DNA from: Butyrivibrio sp. FCS014
Lineage (GTDB): Bacteria > Bacillota > Clostridia > Lachnospirales > Lachnospiraceae
Assembly: GCF_000526935.1 (NCBI RefSeq)
Contig: NZ_JAHA01000005.1
Span: 1 to 54,725 of the forward strand
Reading direction: 5' to 3'
DNA length: 54,725 nucleotides
Shown: piece by piece, positions 7,337-15,737 of the stretch
Layout of the letters: every line of letters starts with the position of its first letter
Numbering within the stretch: the stretch's first letter is position 1
Notes under the pieces: model-generated
Told to the model about the DNA's origin: nothing
The model's database searches: none
What the model saw: the letters and a program-made list of their open reading frames with translations, nothing else
Position numbers and translations under genes: made by a program

Positions 7337-9493
7337 TTAATCGGATCTAGGCCTTCTTCGATTGTTCTTTTTATAGTAATTTGCCTTATCCTCGTACATT
7401 TTCTTATCCGCCTCCCTAAGCAGCTCTGATACTTCTTCGGAATGAGCGGTCCAGCTACCTCCAAGCGCCACCGAAAGGTCTTCTGCCTTTCCAAAGTCTT
7501 CTGCAAGCTCTTTATATCTCTTTTCAAATTCAGCCTTAGTGGAATGAGGATAAACTACCACAAATTCATCGCCACCGGCCCTATATACATATTCATCACC
7601 AAAGTGCGAAACCAGAATATTGCTCAGGCGCTTTAAGAGTTCATCTCCGGCTTCGTGACCTTTTGTGTCATTAACTATCTTTAGGCCGTTAGCATCTGCA
7701 TATATAACCCCAACTGAAGTATCAACCCCATGTTTTAAAACCCGGATAGCGCGTTCCAACGTGCTGCGGTTTCTGACATCGCAAAGTCCGTCATAGGTGC
7801 TCTTTCTCTCGATCTCTCTCATCAGCCTTCTTCTGTTATATTCGGCAGTAATAAAATAGGAGATAGTATCGAACAATTCTCTGACATCAAGGCCTTTACT
7901 GTTTGAATAATCAGTGCACCCAAGATAAGCAGCCAGTTGAGCATTATCATACACCGGAACCTCAACAATATTGTGAACCCCAAAGTCATTCAGTATCTGA
8001 TATATCTTTTTATGGCCGCTTTTTAATGTCTCTACATCGTCTACAACCAGGCTTGTTGCACCAACAAACTCATTTTCCCAGTTCAGCATATCCGCTCTTT
8101 TCATATTCTGAAAAGCTGTTATGGCCGGCTTGGTAGATGCACTTGTCCACTCATGAGTTTCGGAATATACACTCCCGTCATCCCTGCTTTCCACAAGGTA
8201 GACCCTTCTTGCTCCAATGGAATTTCCTATCTTATCAAATACCGCATCCACTGCCTCATCAAACGGAAGGCCGCCATGAAGTAACTTCGTGCAGGCTATT
8301 ATAAGGTCATCTGTTCTCCATTCTCGTCCAATCCTCTCGCTGGTAAGTCTTTCTTTTGTAATGTCCTCAAATATGACGGCGCATCTGCCCTTACCCGCAG
8401 CTTGACTTGTATTGGCAAGAACCCACTTGTCATTGTGCTCTGCAAAATATGACACTTTTCCGTTCTCATTCTTATATGCGGCTTTGTACACATATTCCAC
8501 GAGCTCCGGATTATGCATTATCTCTTTTCCGTAAACAGATATCCCCGGGCTGTCTGCCAGCTTAACTCCCATTAGCTCATCCAACTTTTTACTGGCAAAC
8601 ATACATTTTATGTCATATATTTTATCAACATCCTCGCCATCAACTTCAAAAATGCCATAGGCCAGAGGCATTTCATTTATGAGCCGGACATAATCATCCC
8701 TGATAAGTACATGCTCCATGGAAGCATCCACTCCTCGGACACATGAATAGACCATATTTTCCTCTTCCAGGTTCGTCCGCATAATGATATAGGCCTTCCA
8801 TTTGTAATCATCCCCCAGCAAAGCGGTTTTATAGAAAGAGATGAGAAAACGCTTACCTGACTCTCGAAATCTCCGTACAATCTGTTCTCTGTCAAAATCA
8901 TTTAGAAAAGCTTCTCGTTCAGAAGGATGAATGTGGGCTTCAGCATAATTGGCAAGGTAAGAGTCAAAATCATAAACTCCAAGCCTATATTCATTATCTA
9001 CGGAATTATACAGCCTCCTGATCTTGTTGCCGTTAAGATCCAGAGCATTAATGTAATCATACAGAGAATAAAGATTCTGCAATGCTTCCTTTCTCTCAGC
9101 TTCGACTTCGGACCTGTCATGCTCTGATAAGTTAAAAAAGATAACTTTACACTTAACATATCGTATGCTATCTTTAACCTCTTCACAGTACATGCTGATT
9201 TCGATATATTTGCCTCGTATTACAAAGTCCATTGTTTCTACTTTTCCGGACTTTAAACATTTGTCTCGAAACTCAATGAATTTTTTGTGAACTCCATGTT
9301 CTGCGCTGTTAAAGAATCCTTCTGCCACCTCGAGCGAAGGCACTCCTATGGATTTTAGCTCATTAATATAGGCCTCATTGGCTTGTACAACAATCACTCT
9401 TTCGCCTCTGAACTCCATATTGGCCATGGGAAGATCATCATTTGAAAGAGTAAAACCATCCATAAGATATTGCTCTATAAGCTTCTTGTCCAT
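7337..9493 (-). CDS. Diguanylate cyclase with PAS-like and GAF-like sensor domains
   Basis: A 718-residue cytoplasmic protein with no membrane segment. The N-terminal 250 residues look like a PAS-type region (FFNLSEHDRSEVEAE ends the first part). A second PAS unit at about 270-385 ends AVIFEDITKER. A GAF-like domain follows at about 390-555 (IIACTKLLHGGLPFDEAVD, VYLVESRDDGSVYSETHEW). The C-terminal GGDEF domain has YADANGLKIVND and an intact GGDEF at about residue 640, so it should condense two GTP into cyclic di-GMP. The RxxD inhibitory site normally found five residues before GGDEF is absent (FGDE instead), which predicts no product inhibition at that site. It is 13 bases after the other cyclase gene, so the two are probably co-transcribed. 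Confidence 0.93.
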   Translation of the reverse strand: MDKKLIEQYLMDGFTLSNDDLPMANMEFRGERVIVVQANEAYINELKSIGVPSLEVAEGFFNSAEHGVHKKFIEFRDKCLKSGKVETMDFVIRGKYIEISMYCEEVKDSIRYVKCKVIFFNLSEHDRSEVEAERKEALQNLYSLYDYINALDLNGNKIRRLYNSVDNEYRLGVYDFDSYLANYAEAHIHPSEREAFLNDFDREQIVRRFRESGKRFLISFYKTALLGDDYKWKAYIIMRTNLEEENMVYSCVRGVDASMEHVLIRDDYVRLINEMPLAYGIFEVDGEDVDKIYDIKCMFASKKLDELMGVKLADSPGISVYGKEIMHNPELVEYVYKAAYKNENGKVSYFAEHNDKWVLANTSQAAGKGRCAVIFEDITKERLTSERIGREWRTDDLIIACTKLLHGGLPFDEAVDAVFDKIGNSIGARRVYLVESRDDGSVYSETHEWTSASTKPAITAFQNMKRADMLNWENEFVGATSLVVDDVETLKSGHKKIYQILNDFGVHNIVEVPVYDNAQLAAYLGCTDYSNSKGLDVRELFDTISYFITAEYNRRRLMREIERKSTYDGLCDVRNRSTLERAIRVLKHGVDTSVGVIYADANGLKIVNDTKGHEAGDELLKRLSNILVSHFGDEYVYRAGGDEFVVVYPHSTKAEFEKRYKELAEDFGKAEDLSVALGGSWTAHSEEVSELLREADKKMYEDKANYYKKNNRRRPRSD

Positions 9494-9506
9494 AGATTAC
9501 TAACCT

Positions 9507-10913
9507 CTAGTGTTTGTTAACCTGTCGTCTGTCATGTTCCTCATAGAAACTGGCTTTTTCTCTGTACATTGCCTCATCTGCCTTCTTTATAAGGTCATTT
9601 ATTCCTTTGGAAGACTTACTCCAGGCATAGCCTACCGAAAGAGAGACTTCCTTACTATTCTTCAATAGTATCTTAGCAATCAATTCTTCAAACTTTTCTT
9701 TTTCTATATCCGGAACGATTGCAACAAACTCATCTCCTCCAATCCTATAACAATACTTCTTTTTGAATATGCTCCCAAACATCATTCCTATATCAATAAT
9801 TATCTGGTCTCCGGCTTCATGACCCTTCTCGTCATTTATCAATTTCAATCCGTTTATATCTGTATAACATATTCCTACCGGAGATGTCTGGCTGGAAAGC
9901 GATATAATTGCTTTATTAAGCGCGTGCCTGTTACCCAGTCCTGTCAGCGCATCGTGACTTCCCAGGAATACCAGCTCATCCTTCAGCAACTGATTTTTAA
10001 GCTGCGTACCTACAAACATAGCGATTGTTTCCATTGCACGAACCGTCTCAATCTGCTTTTCAAGGGAATAGTTATCTGCAATAAGATAGCCCAGTATCTC
10101 CTCTTTATCCTTCAAAGCTGCCACCATATATCTCGACACCTGCCCTGCAAGGTATTTTGAATACAGCTCAGGCTGAGTATCCATTACCGCCGTCATATCA
10201 TCTCTGAAAAATACTGTTTTATCCCCTAGAACGCCGTTAAATATCCTGGCCATTTCAAACTCTTCAAACATCTTTCTGGCCGGCAGATCTGTCGAGCAGG
10301 ATTTGCTTACCCACTCATACATTTTTTCAACTTTCTCTCCATTAGTTCTGACAACATAGACCATATCAGCATCAAGGGCCTGACCAACAATCTTAAGTGC
10401 TCTTTTAATTCCTTTACCAAAGTCCGATGTAGACACAGCTTTGGCACACTCAATCACAAGTTCATTGGTATTAGATTCACGGGCTCTGATTTCAGAATCT
10501 CTTTTCTCAGCAGTGGCATCATGAATAATAAAGGCGCAAAACCCTTTCTGATAAACCGGAACAGCCCAGAAGTCAAACCATTTATCCAGTTGACTGTTAT
10601 ATGTTCTGTTTATGGATGATTGACGCAAAATAGCAGCCTGATAACTGAATTTGATCCAGTCCTCATCATGATTTCTGACTGTTTTATAAAATGTCGAGCC
10701 AATCAGCTCAGCTGTCTTTGTTCCTGTCATGGCAGCATATTTCTCGTTGGCAAACAAAAATAACATATCTTTAACTGTACCGAACGGATCAGTCAATACT
10801 TTGAAAATACAACATGCATCCGGTAAGTCCTTAAGCATGTACAAAATATCACTCGGAGCAAACTCTACCATCGGCAGATATCCTATCTTTCCTTCGTTAT
10901 TGTTGGCCGGCAT
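9507..10913 (-). CDS. Diguanylate cyclase with PAS and GAF-like domains
   Basis: I place the start at 10913 because AAGGAG lies just before that ATG. The upstream in-frame ATG at 10952 has no ribosome binding site and sits almost on a TATAAT box (10957-10962, minus strand). The 468-residue protein has a PAS domain (DLPDACCIFKVLTDPFGTV to FCAFIIHDATAEKRD) and a GAF-like domain at about 135-300. Its GGDEF domain carries CYTDINGLKLINDEKGHEAGD and an intact GGDEF near residue 392. The I-site position reads FKKK rather than RxxD. It should make cyclic di-GMP. It shares domain order with the next gene and probably arose by duplication with divergence of the sensor part. Confidence 0.92.
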   Translation of the reverse strand: MPANNNEGKIGYLPMVEFAPSDILYMLKDLPDACCIFKVLTDPFGTVKDMLFLFANEKYAAMTGTKTAELIGSTFYKTVRNHDEDWIKFSYQAAILRQSSINRTYNSQLDKWFDFWAVPVYQKGFCAFIIHDATAEKRDSEIRARESNTNELVIECAKAVSTSDFGKGIKRALKIVGQALDADMVYVVRTNGEKVEKMYEWVSKSCSTDLPARKMFEEFEMARIFNGVLGDKTVFFRDDMTAVMDTQPELYSKYLAGQVSRYMVAALKDKEEILGYLIADNYSLEKQIETVRAMETIAMFVGTQLKNQLLKDELVFLGSHDALTGLGNRHALNKAIISLSSQTSPVGICYTDINGLKLINDEKGHEAGDQIIIDIGMMFGSIFKKKYCYRIGGDEFVAIVPDIEKEKFEELIAKILLKNSKEVSLSVGYAWSKSSKGINDLIKKADEAMYREKASFYEEHDRRQVNKH

Positions 10914-11113
10914 ACTATTCTCCTTGTTGTTATAATGTTTGAATTTATCCATGATAATTATACTACAAAGCGTATATATTTAGTGCTATAATTACACTTT
11001 TTCTCACAAACGATATGCGAAATTTAATACTAAATTACCTAATTTTTAACACATTTATTAAATTGATATGCTATCATTCAGGTATACTGGATACTGATTT
11101 ATCGGAGGAAGAT

Positions 11114-12355
11114 ATGATAAAAAGGAAAAATGCAATATTGATTATATGCATTTTAATCTTATTGTTATCGTTGATTGGATGCGCCAATTCACAAAGTCTT
11201 AGTCAGAAAAGCGCCGGCCAAAAAAACACAATAACTATCGCAGCCAGAGATGGATCTCATTCAGAAATCATAAGCGCCGTAAAATTCAAGTTTGAAAAAG
11301 ATTACAATTGTATAGTGAATATCGTATCTCTTGACGCCAAGGAACTTAGAGACACTATCATTGATGACGCAAATAACGCCGAAGGAATGTACGATGTTAT
11401 TATGATAGATGATCCGTTGATGCCGGAATATATTGAAAAAAATGTTCTTTGGAATCTCACTCAGCTAGGATATTCTGATGACGAAGACTTTGTGGAAAAA
11501 TCCAGACTTCTCGGAAAGGATCCATATCCTCTTGGCGCCACCTATGCGCTTCCATTCTCAGGAAATGTCCAGCTCATTTTTTATAATCAGACTGTTACAG
11601 GAGCTGATCCCCGTTTAGACAACTGGTCCGATATACTATCTATTTGTCAAAACGCAAAAAGAAACGGAAAAATGGGATACGTAATACGAGGTCAGGCGGG
11701 TAATCCTATCGTTTCAGACTTTCTCCCTATATTATGGGCATTCGGGGGTGAATTGTTCGATGAAACCGGCAAGGTTGTAATAGACTCGCCTAAGGCTAAA
11801 GAAGCCCTGGTATTTTTCAAAAGCCTATATGGCACCGGTGCAAATTATGATAAAAACGCTCTTACTTCCGCTATTTCGCAAGGTGATGCTGCCATTGCTC
11901 TGGGCTGGCCCTCATGGTTTATTACAGGAAGCGGGCCGTCTGCATCTATTGCCCCAATACCCGGGAAGGTAACACCATCCTCGGACCCCTGCGCCACAGG
12001 CGAGATTGGTAACTGGCTCATAGGTGTCACCAGCAATTCAAAGAATCCGGAACTTGCTCTGCAGCTAGCCATTTATCTCACCAGCGAAGAAGTCCAGAGA
12101 GAAGCATTAGTTTACGGAGGTATTCCCACAAGGAAGAGCATATTTAAAGACAAAAAAGTCATTGCCCAATACCCTTACTTTGAGCAGATCTATAACGGAA
12201 CAAATAATTCACGGGTTAGACCAAGGACTGCCAAATGGTCTCAGATTGAAGATGTCTTTGGAGCAGAGCTTGTTAAATATATTAGCGGAGAGCAGTCAGT
12301 CGACGACACCCTGATGCATTCACAGGTAAAAATTGAACTTATATCTGCCAACTGA
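11114..12355 (+). CDS. Extracellular solute-binding lipoprotein (sugar ABC transporter type), orphan
   Basis: I chose the ATG at 11114: GGAGGA sits five bases upstream and the protein then begins with a lipoprotein signal (IKRKNAILIICILILLLSLIGC), with lipidation at the Cys of LIGC. The mature part has the maltose-binding-protein-like fold signs (ITIAARDGSHSEIISAVKFKFEKDYNCIV, LPFSGNVQLIFYNQTV, SQGDAAIALGWPSW, YLTSEEVQREALVYGGIPTRKS). It is 413 residues, normal for the family. No permease or ATPase gene is adjacent. It is transcribed divergently from the two diguanylate cyclases, so it may serve sensing or work with permeases encoded elsewhere. Its substrate cannot be read from the sequence. 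Confidence 0.9.
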   Translation: MIKRKNAILIICILILLLSLIGCANSQSLSQKSAGQKNTITIAARDGSHSEIISAVKFKFEKDYNCIVNIVSLDAKELRDTIIDDANNAEGMYDVIMIDDPLMPEYIEKNVLWNLTQLGYSDDEDFVEKSRLLGKDPYPLGATYALPFSGNVQLIFYNQTVTGADPRLDNWSDILSICQNAKRNGKMGYVIRGQAGNPIVSDFLPILWAFGGELFDETGKVVIDSPKAKEALVFFKSLYGTGANYDKNALTSAISQGDAAIALGWPSWFITGSGPSASIAPIPGKVTPSSDPCATGEIGNWLIGVTSNSKNPELALQLAIYLTSEEVQREALVYGGIPTRKSIFKDKKVIAQYPYFEQIYNGTNNSRVRPRTAKWSQIEDVFGAELVKYISGEQSVDDTLMHSQVKIELISAN

Positions 12356-12368
12356 ATATTTGACAAAA

Positions 12369-12402
12369 AAGCCTAAGCCGGATTACGGCTTAGACTTTTT
12401 TA
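12369..12402. terminator. Bidirectional terminator between the binding-protein gene and larC
   Basis: The stem GCCTAAGCCG (12371-12380) pairs with CGGCTTAGAC (12386-12395) with one mismatch. It has an A-run before it and a T-run after it, so it can stop transcripts from both strands. The out-of-frame larC tail ends at its edge. Confidence 0.85.
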
Positions 12403-12534
12403 CTCTCTTATAATATCCTCTATCTCTTTTCTCAGACTCATGATCGACCTGCCAGTTCTTCTGGCTATCCCGGCCAGATCATCATATTCAACCTTTTCTC
12501 TTTTTATATCATATCCGTAGGATTTTTTTTACTC
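12400..12534 (-). other. larC: C-terminal tail of LarC in a shifted frame (possible programmed frameshift)
   Basis: Downstream of an A8 run at about 12523-12530 (minus strand), the frame reached by skipping one base reads KSYGYDIKREKVEYDDL, continues with AGIARRTGRSIMSLRKEIED, and ends at a TAA at 12400. This is the kind of tail LarC proteins normally carry. In the zero frame translation stops after only four more codons (ILRI, then TGA). LarC of Lactiplantibacillus plantarum is known to be made by ribosomal frameshifting between larC1 and larC2, so recoding here is plausible. A single extra A in the homopolymer is the alternative. Confidence 0.75.
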
Positions 12535-13633
12535 TGACTTGCCCGTATGGCGTATCCACAGTCTTTACTTCTCTGGAAAGAACAAATCTGTTACATAGAT
12601 TCTCCCGGATTCCTATGGTAGTAGTGTGATTAAATATAGTTTTAACAATCGCATCTCTGCTGTCTTCATGGCACATACAAACCAATAATACTCCGGGCCT
12701 GTTCTTTTTCATACCAATCGATATTGTATATGCTTCGACCGCTCCTGCTTCAAACAGCCTTTCAGTAGCAAATGCCACTTCTTCAGGAGTCATATCATCA
12801 ATATTACAGGACAGCTCGATAATGCGTTCAAGCTCTTCACTTGTTTCGCCCAAGATAGCCCTAACACAATTCGCCTGAGCAAAATCCTTTTTGCCCATTC
12901 CGTATCCTATCTTATTTACCCTCATTACAGGCTGGGATGAAAATTCAAAAGCAAAATACTTAAGCAGTGCTGCTCCGGTAGGTGTACACAACTCTCCTGT
13001 ATTATCCGATGAATATATTGGAATCTCTTTCAACAGCTCTGCTGTAGCAGGAGCTGGAACCGGAAGTATTCCGTGTGCGGTCTTTACGCTTCCTCCGCCT
13101 ACGTTCACAGGCGAAACCAGCACTTTGTCCGGATCGAGTTCATGCATCAGACAACACACCGCTACTATATCAGCAATAGCATCCAACTCTCCTACTTCAT
13201 GAAAATGTATCTCAGATACGGGTTGTCCGTGAACCTTGCTTTCTGCTTCTGCAAGAAGCTGATATATCTCACGAATATCGCTCTTGGTCTCTTTTGATAA
13301 TCTCAAGTTTTCAATTATTTCTTCAATGTCGTAGAGAGTATGCTGCGCGTGATGGTAGCTGCCCTCATTCACATTTGCACCCTTTATACTGTGACCGCTT
13401 TCATGATCAGATGCATCTTCTGCGTGCTCCTCTTCTCCCTCTATAAGCGCGGAAAGATGTCTTCCCACTATCCCACACTTTGTACTTTCCTCAAGGACAT
13501 ATTCTACTTTCGGGATACCAATGTCATTAAGCTTTGCCACTAATTCCTGCTTGTTCTCAAAAAGATCAAGCAGTGAAGCCGCAAGCATGTCACCGGCAGC
13601 ACCCATCTTACATTCCAAATATAACGTTCTCAT
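12509..13633 (-). CDS. larC: Nickel-pincer cofactor biosynthesis protein LarC (main frame)
   Basis: The 374-residue main frame matches LarC (formerly DUF111). It starts YLECKMGAAGDMLAASLLDL and contains EIHFHEVGELDAIADIVAV, VNVGGGSVKTAHGILPVPAPAT, GELCTPTGAALLKYF and ELSCNIDDMTPEEVAFA. LarC inserts nickel into the pyridinium dithiodicarboxylate mononucleotide cofactor used by lactate racemase and related LarA-type enzymes, in a CTP-dependent reaction. A His/Glu-rich loop at about 67-95 (EEHAEDASDHESGH, YHHAQH) may hold nickel. The frame ends early at an A8 run and the usual C-terminal tail continues in another frame. hypA lies 12 bases upstream. larA, larB and larE are not in the window. Confidence 0.95.
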   Translation of the reverse strand: MRTLYLECKMGAAGDMLAASLLDLFENKQELVAKLNDIGIPKVEYVLEESTKCGIVGRHLSALIEGEEEHAEDASDHESGHSIKGANVNEGSYHHAQHTLYDIEEIIENLRLSKETKSDIREIYQLLAEAESKVHGQPVSEIHFHEVGELDAIADIVAVCCLMHELDPDKVLVSPVNVGGGSVKTAHGILPVPAPATAELLKEIPIYSSDNTGELCTPTGAALLKYFAFEFSSQPVMRVNKIGYGMGKKDFAQANCVRAILGETSEELERIIELSCNIDDMTPEEVAFATERLFEAGAVEAYTISIGMKKNRPGVLLVCMCHEDSRDAIVKTIFNHTTTIGIRENLCNRFVLSREVKTVDTPYGQVRVKKILRI

Positions 13634-13645
13634 AATGTTTCCCTC

Positions 13646-13993
13646 TCAGTCTTCTATGACAACATTGTTAAGGGTTACTCCTTTGCCCTCAATGATATGT
13701 GCTTTTCTTCCTCCGCACTCAGGGCACAAATATCTATTATCCTTGTTTGGAAAATACTCACAGCCACATTCTTCACAAAGAGCCTTTACCGGCACCTCTC
13801 TGCAAATAAGTTCTGCGCCTTCCAGGATAGTTCCTTTAACCGCATCAGGATAATACTTGTGCATATAATATGGCATAACTCCACTGGTCTTGCCAATTAG
13901 TACCTCAATCTCTTTGACTTTTTTAGCATTATTATCCTGTGCAACTTCTATGGCCAGAGACACCATACGGGAAATATAGCTCATTTCATGCAT
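13646..13993 (-). CDS. hypA: HypA-type nickel metallochaperone / hydrogenase maturation protein
   Basis: A 115-residue protein starting MHEMSYISRMVSLA; the N-terminal Met-His is the HypA nickel site. A zinc ribbon occupies the second half, with CEECG at about 73-77 and CPECGG at about 91-96. HypA hands nickel to hydrogenase large subunits, or to urease in some bacteria. No hydrogenase, hypB or other hyp gene is present here. Its pairing with larC (12-base gap, same strand) suggests that it feeds nickel to LarC; that is inference. Confidence 0.93.
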   Translation of the reverse strand: MHEMSYISRMVSLAIEVAQDNNAKKVKEIEVLIGKTSGVMPYYMHKYYPDAVKGTILEGAELICREVPVKALCEECGCEYFPNKDNRYLCPECGGRKAHIIEGKGVTLNNVVIED

Positions 13994-14098
13994 CTGTTCT
14001 TCTCCAGCTACGTAAAATCATATATTTTATTATCATTTTATTACATTTTTATTGAATATGTCTTGTTTTCTGCAATAATTATATATAGGAGGTGCGAT

Positions 14099-14314
14099 AT
14101 GGCCCATAATATAATGATCACATGCATGGGGTGCGGACGATCTTTTATTGCAAGAAACAGTTCTAATCCCTTCTGCTGCAAGACCTGCAAAATCAGATAC
14201 TCATATCATTATACATTTAAATGCAGGGAATGCCGCAATGCATCCTGTGAAGTTCGCAATAATTCACTACAGGGCTGCGCCTTCGACTGTCCAAACTTAA
14301 AATGGAATCCTTAA
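14099..14314 (+). CDS. Small Cys-rich zinc-ribbon protein
   Basis: I chose the ATG at 14099 because AGGAGG lies six bases upstream. The 71-residue product has cysteines arranged CMGCG, CCKTC, CRECRNASC and C-x5-C, suggesting two zinc-binding knuckles of the sort found in small DNA- or RNA-binding proteins. It has no signal peptide. The gene stands alone, divergent from hypA, with a terminator directly at its stop codon. It borders the replication block but shows no specific link to it. Function unknown. Confidence 0.65.
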   Translation: MAHNIMITCMGCGRSFIARNSSNPFCCKTCKIRYSYHYTFKCRECRNASCEVRNNSLQGCAFDCPNLKWNP

Positions 14315-14345
14315 AATCCAGGGAAGTTATCCCTGGATTTTATTT
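14313..14345 (+). terminator. Rho-independent terminator after the zinc-ribbon gene
   Basis: A 12-bp dyad, AAAATCCAGGGA (14313-14324) with TCCCTGGATTTT (14330-14341), is followed by a short T-rich stretch. The first base pairs overlap the stop codon. Confidence 0.88.
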
Positions 14346-14384
14346 ATCAAATATATTCTATACATCCTATGTATGTTATATATC

Positions 14385-15689
14385 TTATATATTCCCCAAA
14401 AGATGAGTGATAAACTGCTGTGCGGTTCTTCCTGACAGCCCTCCATGGTTCATTTCCCACCTGTCTGCCTCCAAAAACAGTTCTTCCTCCCGCATCGATA
14501 TTCCATAGCGCTCCGCCAGTTCTGATACTATGTCGTGATATTCCTGCCTTGAAGGCTTGTAATAACCGATAGTTACACCGAATCGATTGGCAAGCGACAA
14601 CTTCTCCTCCATGGTATCAGATCTGTGAATATCTGCATTCTGCTCCATATCATTCCTGTCTCTCCATGTCTCACGAATCAAGTGCCTTCTGTTTGATGTG
14701 GCATAAATAAGAATGTTATCCGGCTTAGTCTCTACACCACCTTCAATAACAGCTTTCAGGAACTTATAGTCTATTTCGTCTTCCTCAAATGAAAGATCAT
14801 CCATATAAATAATAAACTTGTAATTTCTGTTCTTAATCTGAGCTATAAGTTGTGATAACAGCCTGAACTGATGCTTATAAATTTCTATCATTCTAAGACC
14901 GTCACCGTAAAACTGGTTTACAATCGCTTTAATGCTTGTGGATTTACCTGTTCCGCTGTCTCCGAATAAAAGGACATTGTTGGCTTTTTTGCCCAAGATG
15001 AACGCTTTGGTATTATCTATGAGTTTTTTCTTCTGAATCTCGTAACCCACAAGATCATCCAGCATGACTTTGTCCATATTGCTGATAGGATTAAACAAAA
15101 CCTGCCCGGAGTCACTCTCTCTTATGCGGAAAGCCTTATTCAAGCCAAAAGCACCGACACCTATATCTTTATAAAAAGATGTAACGCGGTCAAAAAACTC
15201 TTTTTCATCAGCCGAATCTTCAAGTTCATCGCTGAGTCTTCTCACTTTCTCGCTTACATTCCCGTTATACATAAGTTCAGGCTTGTCGATAGCTTTATAA
15301 TTTGTTATGCAACTGAAACAATCTATTCCCAGTTCTTCTTCAATTTCTGAAAAATCAAAGTCAAACAGCTCTTTGAAAGTGCGAAAATCATTAATTGCAA
15401 AGTGGTTGACACTTCCGTCCTTACTCCCAACTTTCTCGCAGGTAAGGCTAAATGGATTCTCGTCCATAACAAGAAGATAAGTCAGATAATTGTGCCATAA
15501 ATTCTTGTCAAAAGCACACCTTGTCCCCAGTTCCAGAAGACGCTTTATCTGTTTGTAACACCTGGCTATCAGATTCTCCTTATTATAGCCCCCCATATGA
15601 TAATCACGGTAAACCATTGACAGCTGCGTGAGTATTTCATCCTCCGGCAAATCACCATATATCAGAAGCTTCGCCACTATTCTTTCCAT
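14385..15689 (-). CDS. AAA+ ATPase, DUF815 family, in the replication-initiator operon
   Basis: The 434-residue protein has an N-terminal helical region of about 210 residues and a C-terminal AAA+ domain. Walker A is GDSGTGKS at about 242-249 and Walker B is IIYMDD at about 292-297. Typical DUF815 signatures follow: [32 protein letters not shown] and [13 protein letters not shown] at the end. The biochemical role of the family is not established. It begins 42 bases after the stop of the replication initiator on the same strand, with a GGAGA ribosome binding site, so the two are probably one operon. By analogy to DnaC/DnaI/IstB loaders, an AAA+ ATPase beside an iteron initiator might load or remodel the replicative helicase. 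That role is inference only. Confidence 0.88.
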   Translation of the reverse strand: MERIVAKLLIYGDLPEDEILTQLSMVYRDYHMGGYNKENLIARCYKQIKRLLELGTRCAFDKNLWHNYLTYLLVMDENPFSLTCEKVGSKDGSVNHFAINDFRTFKELFDFDFSEIEEELGIDCFSCITNYKAIDKPELMYNGNVSEKVRRLSDELEDSADEKEFFDRVTSFYKDIGVGAFGLNKAFRIRESDSGQVLFNPISNMDKVMLDDLVGYEIQKKKLIDNTKAFILGKKANNVLLFGDSGTGKSTSIKAIVNQFYGDGLRMIEIYKHQFRLLSQLIAQIKNRNYKFIIYMDDLSFEEDEIDYKFLKAVIEGGVETKPDNILIYATSNRRHLIRETWRDRNDMEQNADIHRSDTMEEKLSLANRFGVTIGYYKPSRQEYHDIVSELAERYGISMREEELFLEADRWEMNHGGLSGRTAQQFITHLLGNI

Positions 15690-15705
15690 ACAATCTCCAT
15701 TATTA

Positions 15706-15737
15706 AATTGATATATGTTATATAATATATATCAATT
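15706..15737. repeat. 32-bp dyad between the initiator and DUF815 genes
   Basis: The outer arms AATTGATATAT and ATATATCAATT are perfect inverted copies around an AT-only core that contains GTTATATAA. The element overlaps the stop codon of the initiator gene. It has no T-run, so an operator or partition-type site is as likely as an mRNA hairpin. Confidence 0.55.

Noticed and set aside
11015..11113. A longer start for the orphan binding lipoprotein
   Set aside because: The extra 33 codons have no ribosome binding site and would bury the lipoprotein signal; GGAGGA precedes the ATG at 11114.
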